From: Mermis nigrescens
Taxonomy: Eukaryota > Nematoda > Enoplea > Mermithida > Mermithidae
Length of the DNA: 64,000 nucleotides
Direction: 5' to 3'
NCBI GenBank assembly: GCA_036768485.1
Contig: JAVLUZ010000191.1
Coordinates: forward strand, 434,001-498,000
Shown here: positions 60,065-64,000 of the stretch, piece by piece
Numbering within the stretch: the first letter of the stretch is position 1
Layout of the letters: each line of letters starts with the position of its first letter
Notes under the pieces: generated by a model
The model's input: the letters and a program-made list of their open reading frames with translations, nothing else
The model's database searches: none
Told to the model about the DNA's origin: nothing
Program-made: the position numbers and the translations under genes

Positions 60065-60467
60065 TTTTTCGAATTAGTTTTGTAAATGCGTCGTCATTAT
60101 TCATATTTATAGACTTTTGGCGCACGCCCAGCCCCTCACCAGACATAGTCTTGGATGCCTCATCTAAGAATTGCGCCGCCTCATGCTTTGAATGTTCTTT
60201 GGCAGACTGAAATAAGGGTTTTCCCTGCGCCACATCTGATGCAATATTAGCACCAGCCACTAATGCGTGTTTCCCTGCGCTTTTGCCAATAGATCTCAAT
60301 ACAGGCACAGCCATTCTAAATAGTGATTTGAAGAAACTCCCTAATCCGCCACCTCGTTGGTATGGTACGCCTCTATACCCTTCTAGGCCATACCCTGTTT
60401 GTGAGGCTTGTTCTGCGTAATATTGTAGCCAAAGGCCACTGTTTTCAGGATTGAATTGTACATGCAT
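60021..60467 (-). CDS. pVI-like membrane-active minor virion protein
   Basis: 148 aa. After a short N-terminus with aromatic residues (GLWLQYYAEQ) and YQRGGG comes an amphipathic/hydrophobic segment GLGSFFKSLFRMAVPVLRSI (residues 41-60). An alanine-rich helix follows, then a basic tail. The same layout is seen in small proteins next to Polinton capsid genes and recalls adenovirus pVI/pX, which sit inside the capsid. It carries MSGEG (108-112), matching the adenain consensus (M/I/L)XGX-G, so its last 37 or so residues may be cleaved off. Start at ATG 60467; TCTATAAATA lies 40 bp upstream. The function is inferred from layout. Confidence 0.65.
   Translation of the reverse strand: MHVQFNPENSGLWLQYYAEQASQTGYGLEGYRGVPYQRGGGLGSFFKSLFRMAVPVLRSIGKSAGKHALVAGANIASDVAQGKPLFQSAKEHSKHEAAQFLDEASKTMSGEGLGVRQKSINMNNDDAFTKLIRKNGSNRRKIYSKYEI
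60104..60113 (-). promoter_or_regulatory. TCTATAAATA motif before the major capsid gene
   Basis: Reads AAAAGTCTATAAATATG on -, 39 bp upstream of the major capsid ATG and within the pVI-like frame. Confidence 0.65.
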
Positions 60468-60507
60468 GTTTTTTGATTGTATTATTTTTTTGCTTAAACA
60501 TTTCTAC

Positions 60508-60517
60508 TATTTATAGA
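60508..60517 (-). promoter_or_regulatory. TCTATAAATA motif before the pVI-like gene
   Basis: Reads AAAATCTATAAATAG on -, 40 bp upstream of the pVI-like ATG. The TAA stop of the 188-aa gene lies within it. Confidence 0.65.
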
Positions 60518-61077
60518 TTTTCTTCATCCCATGAAAAGTCGCCTTCAGGTGCCACTGCGCTCCTCCGTTTCTTATTAGCTATACTCTCAAGTGGGGCGTT
60601 CGAACGTTGAAGGGCCCTAGCCAACTCTTTTGCACCAATTGCAGTGGGTACGGTTTTACGATCACGCGTGAAGTCATGAACCAAATCAACAATATTTGAT
60701 CCATATATTTTTTGACCATCAATCACAATCTCACCCGATGGTTCAATGTCTATACTAGGATCATCATTAACATGCTGTAATAGCAGTTTTGCGTTTGGCT
60801 GTAAGGTTTTTGGAATACCAGCTATAATTTCTTTGCTTCCAATTGATTTGTGTGGACCTAGAATAGTTAGCTCATACGGTTTCTTACGCTGTTCCTGCAA
60901 TCGGCCAAACTTGCTCAAAATTTGGTTATACTTTATCATTTTCAAGCCTGATGATGAATGTTTGTCGCTTAAAATCTTGTACATCTCCCGATCCAGGGCG
61001 TTTAATACTTGATCTAGTGGTTTACTTTGTTCAGCAATATCTGCTGGCACCAAAACTAGTTTTTCTGTGTGCTTCAT
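60511..61077 (-). CDS. Conserved Polinton virion-associated protein, 188 aa
   Basis: No enzymatic domain. The central part (ILGPHKSIGSKEIIAGIPKT, then LLLQHVNDDPSIDI, then IYGSNIVDLVHDFTRDRKTV) has the layout of a protein that recurs beside capsid genes in Polinton/adintovirus-type elements: a helical N-terminus, an 'IPKT' block, a 'GSNIVDLV' block and a basic C-terminus. The role is unknown, perhaps a core or scaffolding protein. The frame is intact. Its start overlaps the stop of the 116-aa gene by 4 bp, so the two are tightly packed. Confidence 0.6.
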   Translation of the reverse strand: MKHTEKLVLVPADIAEQSKPLDQVLNALDREMYKILSDKHSSSGLKMIKYNQILSKFGRLQEQRKKPYELTILGPHKSIGSKEIIAGIPKTLQPNAKLLLQHVNDDPSIDIEPSGEIVIDGQKIYGSNIVDLVHDFTRDRKTVPTAIGAKELARALQRSNAPLESIANKKRRSAVAPEGDFSWDEENL

Positions 61078-61424
61078 TTCTTGCCTATAATCGCTTCTGC
61101 TAGTAAACTACCTACAACTGATAGAATAGGTGTCAATAAGAGAGGTAAAAAACCACCGTTCTGAATTATTAAATATTTTTTGCGTTTAGTACTTGCACAC
61201 TTATTCTTTGCCAAATATCTTATATGTGATTTATATCGCTTCAGTCTGTGAATATCTTTATCAGTGAAAGGAATGTTGCCGTTTAGAAAATTGTTTGCGC
61301 AATCGCAAATACATAAGATTTGGTCTTTACTAGCATTATTTATAAGCGCATCGCGTTGGGGTTTTCTTGCAATACTTAACAAATGTAGACAACTAATGTT
61401 TCGTTTTAGTCTTTGAGGAGCCAT
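61074..61424 (-). CDS. Small basic protein with hydrophobic tail, 116 aa
   Basis: Basic N-terminal two-thirds including ILCICDCANNFLNGNIPFT and a K/R-rich run (KCASTKRKKYLI), followed by GGFLPLLLTPILSVVGSLLA at the C-terminus. Small proteins of this composition with a GGF-hydrophobic tail accompany Polinton capsid genes. It may coat DNA or act as a membrane/minor core protein, but the function is unknown. The frame overlaps the start of the 188-aa gene by 4 bp and the end of the ATPase remnant by 32 bp. A weaker TATA-like CTATACATA lies about 30 bp upstream. Confidence 0.6.
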   Translation of the reverse strand: MAPQRLKRNISCLHLLSIARKPQRDALINNASKDQILCICDCANNFLNGNIPFTDKDIHRLKRYKSHIRYLAKNKCASTKRKKYLIIQNGGFLPLLLTPILSVVGSLLAEAIIGKK

Positions 61425-62090
61425 TTTTGTAATTTTCAGTTAGATCATTATGCATATGTATAGTTTTTGGCACATAAAATGTAGGATGTTTGCTGAAAAT
61501 ACTCGTTTTCAACCTGTGTAAATCATCTGCATTTTGTGTCAGATCAATGAACAAGTACCCATGTGGCCTGGAGGTAGCATCAACATATACTTCAAGAAAA
61601 TATTTAGTATTAGTAGGGTATAAATGATGCGATAAAATATGTGATTGCAGTTGATCTGCTGGGTTTTTGAATAGAACAATATAATCAGAATTGATGCGCG
61701 AGGTACGAAGGCCATCGTCAAATAGATTTTGCACAATTTTTATTACACTAATGTTCCAATGATGTCAACCACGAGTGAATAATTGTATAATTTCATGATT
61801 TCCTCTACTTTCGTGCATCAGATCATCAAGGACTATCAGCTGGGGTACATGACTTTTTTCTTTGATGATGCTAAAATCTGGCAAGCCTTTATTAAAAATT
61901 ACATTTTTCATTTTATTGTACATAAGCTGTTCTTCACTTTAAAACCAGTAGATTTTATCAATTTTTGTATTAATTATTCTTTCTCTATTTTCAATAAGTT
62001 GCTCATCAAATGTTTTTTTCCTGATTTTGTTGGACCAGAAACAGTGCATGTAAATGGGTGTTCCATTTCTAAAATGGTTTTCAACACAGT
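61393..62090 (-). pseudogene. FtsK/A32-like genome-packaging ATPase, broken
   Basis: Would pump DNA into the capsid. Walker A-like GPTKSGKK lies at 62013-62036; the usual Ser/Thr after the lysine is Lys here, which should abolish nucleotide binding. Walker B LIVLDDLM lies at about 61818-61844. The C-terminal part (61393-61734) has the family's GYLFIDL block. Between Walker A and B there is a frameshift and an in-frame stop. Another stop follows Walker B near 61770. Upstream the frame runs into a 21-bp minisatellite. Length and motif order fit Polinton ATPases (about 230 aa). Confidence 0.85.
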
Positions 62091-62122
62091 TTCAGCATCA
62101 GTATTTATAAACTTTCCAAACT

Positions 62123-62392
62123 CTGCACTCTTTTTCTCGAAACTCTGCACACTTTTTCCGAAAATCTGCACACTTTTTCTGAAACTCTGCACACTTTTTC
62201 CGGAACTCTGCACACTTTTTCCGAAACTCTGCACACTTTTTCCGAAACTCTGCACACTTCCTATATTATAACGTGTAAAAAATGTTACAAACTCTGCACA
62301 CTTTTTTCAAAACTCTGCACACTTTTTCCGAAACTCTGCACACTTTTTCCGAAACTCTGCACACTTTTTTTCCAAACTCTGCACGCTCTTTA
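62123..62392. repeat. 21-bp minisatellite (GAAACTCTGCACACTTTTTC)
   Basis: About twelve units of 20-22 bp, interrupted by a unique stretch at about 62255-62290. Several units are exactly 21 bp, so on - they encode the heptad SFGKSVQ in frame with the ATPase Walker A. The repeat has replaced or extended the 5' part of the ATPase region. Confidence 0.92.
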
Positions 62393-62647
62393 GATCAAAA
62401 TAGTTGACATAGATGAGGTGATGTGCTCATCGATATTTTTTGTGAAAACATTTGCAAAGTAAAACTTAGCTTCTGGACTTAAAAATTCCCATAACTTGAA
62501 TAACACACATAGATCTCCTCTTTTAAGGCGTTTTCTGATGTACTTTGAGAAGCCTAAAGCAGCATTCTCATAAAGTTCCAACAATGCTTGCCTATAATGA
62601 TTGCTCATTTTTGGCCAAAGATAACCCCCAATTGCATCATTAGACAA
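62390..62647 (-). CDS. Unrecognised 85-codon frame in Polinton 2
   Basis: Open frame with mixed aromatic and basic residues (for example GYLWPKMSNHYRQALLELYE) that looks protein-like, but I do not recognise it. It ends just where the minisatellite begins and reads in the same direction as the virion genes. It could be a small element gene or part of a longer one cut by the repeat. Confidence 0.35.
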   Translation of the reverse strand: MSNDAIGGYLWPKMSNHYRQALLELYENAALGFSKYIRKRLKRGDLCVLFKLWEFLSPEAKFYFANVFTKNIDEHITSSMSTILI

Positions 62648-62848
62648 ATAGGTATATAGTGATAAACGATGTAGAATATGGTTGAAAAGACACTGACCAG
62701 TCTCCGTTTTTCATATCAAAGTAGGACTAGAATTATTATTTATAACTTCACTAGGCTAGTGACCCGCGAATCGAATTTTGGTGGGTAACCATGCCACCGC
62801 ACTAAATAGTCCGTTTTTCGAGCACGTTTTCGAGTTTTCAGAATTTTC

Positions 62849-62858
62849 TCTATAATAA
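62849..62858 (+). promoter_or_regulatory. TCTATAATAA motif before PolB (Polinton 2)
   Basis: A variant of the TCTATAAATA motif 16 bp before ATG 62875, on the opposite strand from the capsid promoters. The region 62648-62874 is thus a divergent intergenic spacer. Confidence 0.5.
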
Positions 62859-62874
62859 ACAAATCTTTTGCGAT

Positions 62875-63314
62875 ATGGCTTTTAAGCTCATAATTGTAGA
62901 CCATAAACCACAATGGGGCATGGGCCCCTCTATTGATTTTACAACTATGGGTTCCCTCTGTAGAAATAAAGGAAAATTTATTAAAACTGCATCTAGAGAT
63001 AATTTATCACTACCCCGAGCTATTGTAACTGGAATAGCAAGGTTAGACTCTCACCCTCCAGTGGGGTGCAATTCGAAAAAGGCGACAAGAGTCGTTGCAC
63101 TCTACAAAAGAAGCTAGCATTAGAGCTGATGAGCAGAACTAATTTTACTGTAGAGACGAATAACAAATATAGCTTAGATGCTGTAGAACAAATTCAAAAT
63201 ATCTTAACGCCAAATTACCAAATAAAGGTTTACTCGGGTAAAGTGTTGCTCTATGAGGGGCCTGCTGCGGAAAAATTATCAATCTGTACGCATTCAATGG
63301 TCGTTACGATCTAA
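62875..63314 (+). pseudogene. PolB N-terminal fragment (Polinton 2)
   Basis: ATG 62875 opens a frame with SRDNLSLPRAIVTGIARL, the N-terminal block of Polinton DNA polymerases (compare NDNLCFFRCLA in Polinton 1). After a frame change near 63070-63090 it continues with LDAVEQIQNILTPNYQIKVY and LLYEGP, another family block. The match stops at about 63300, about 80 bp before the right TIR. All exonuclease and polymerase motifs are missing. Most of PolB was deleted, bringing the TIR close to the gene start. Confidence 0.75.
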
Positions 63315-63394
63315 TTACCCACATGCCAGACTAATTTTACATACTTATACATAATGATCTGCAGAGTATCATGTAGACCAGTCCGTCCTTTGGG

Positions 63395-64000
63395 GCGTTT
63401 ATTCTGCTTTGTAGTATTATTCTAAATTTTGAGCAAATTATGTGAAGCCCTAATAGATGCGCATTTGCGAGCCAAAAATAGTGCGAGTCACAGCATTTCT
63501 TTGCACTGGCAGGAGGTACACGCAGGCGGGGTGGGTGGGCCTCCCCCTCCTCCTCCCGGGGCACATGTGCGTCTATGCGATGTCAGACAATAAATTCTCA
63601 ATAAAAATAATTTACAAATGCAACAAGCGGTGCTGTTGACATGTCCAAACACGCTTAGACTTGTACTGGGATGTCCACATGCACATATACTGGGATGTCA
63701 TACAACGTCTCGCATACATTCTAGGCTTAATTTAGACTTTAGTTCATATTTAGTCTAGTTTTAATCTTAGGTTGATTCTGGTTTATACTAAGGCTTACTT
63801 GACATTTAAGCTTACTTTACACCTAGGCTTAATTTAGACCTTAGTTCAGGTTTAGTCTCAGTTTAATCTCGGTTTACACCTCAGTTCAGGTTTAGTCTTA
63901 GTTAGCATTCAGTTTGGGTCTAGTCTTAGTTTAGCTTAGGCTTTATTTACCCTTCCACTCCTCAACTGAGTCCTCATATGTTATAGTGTTGCCTATCCTT
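63395..64000 (-). repeat. Polinton 2 right terminal inverted repeat (cut by window end)
   Basis: Inverse of 56659-57322, beginning GCGTTTATTCTGCTTTGTAG and running to the last base. It lacks about 55 bp of the TAAACCTGAAC array present on the left. Confidence 0.92.

Larger units (their letters stand above)
56659..64000. mobile_element. Polinton/Maverick (adintovirus-like) element 2, internally deleted
   Basis: Two long inverted repeats bound a 7.3-kb unit. From right to left on - it holds an 85-codon frame, broken packaging ATPase, 116-aa protein, 188-aa protein, pVI-like protein, major capsid, protease and minor capsid. On + near the right repeat is the N-terminus of PolB. Full Polintons are usually 15-20 kb. 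Most of PolB and the integrase are missing. The structural genes are open, so the decay is one-sided. The right terminus is cut by the window end. Confidence 0.9.

Noticed and set aside
61783..62271. 162-codon + strand frame with repeated Leu-Cys-Thr-Leu-Phe
   Set aside because: Antisense of the ATPase remnant plus the 21-bp minisatellite.

Overview
This is an AT-rich animal nuclear sequence, most likely from an arthropod. The evidence is short GT-AG introns, a ribonucleotide-reductase exon with splice sites, and several classes of animal transposon. There is no bacterial-type gene order. The only convincing host coding sequence is one exon of the ribonucleotide reductase small subunit (20031-20153, + strand). 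Nearly everything else is mobile DNA, its debris, or simple and tandem repeats.

Layout. 0-19 kb is gene-poor. It holds minisatellites, about 265-bp hAT-like MITEs with 8-bp target duplications, a 2.7-kb dispersed repeat (8.7-11.45 kb) and related debris. 19.6-20.2 kb is the host RnrS segment. 21.0-25.84 kb is a decayed Polinton/Maverick (adintovirus-like) element: a broken DNA polymerase B on the - strand, then on the + strand the 3' end of a penton-like minor capsid gene followed 40 bp later by a TATA-binding-protein (TBP)-like gene with one in-frame stop. 26117-31273 is a PIF/Harbinger transposon (TIR starting GGGCCGGTTTCAATA, 3-bp target duplication CTG). It carries a broken transposase with a MITE-filled intron and a Myb/coiled-coil accessory gene, and it sits inside an LTR-like repeat. 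31.3-49.1 kb is non-coding: a second copy of the 2.7-kb repeat split by a 4.6-kb insertion, a degenerate GTGTAAA/TTTACAC-rich array, several MITEs and an (AT)n tract. 49311-56250 is a second Harbinger element (TIR starting GGGCCGTATGC, target duplication CAG). Its transposase looks intact and has a GC-AG intron. Its accessory gene is broken by an inverted pair of Penelope-like element copies and by a mariner-type MITE containing a 212-bp (TA)n tract. 56.66-64.0 kb is a second, shortened Polinton with long terminal inverted repeats; the window ends inside the right one.

How the genes work together. In Polinton 2 the virion module is open: penton-like minor capsid, adenain-type protease, double-jelly-roll-type major capsid, a pVI-like membrane-active protein and two small conserved virion-type proteins. 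The genome-handling module is decayed: the packaging ATPase is broken, PolB is reduced to its N-terminus, and no integrase is seen. Several Polinton genes of both elements have TCTATAAATA or a close variant 16-49 bp upstream of the ATG. Together with the TBP-like gene in Polinton 1, this suggests that some Polintons carry their own TATA-recognition factor for their own promoters. That is the most interesting observation here. It is an inference from sequence and has not been tested.
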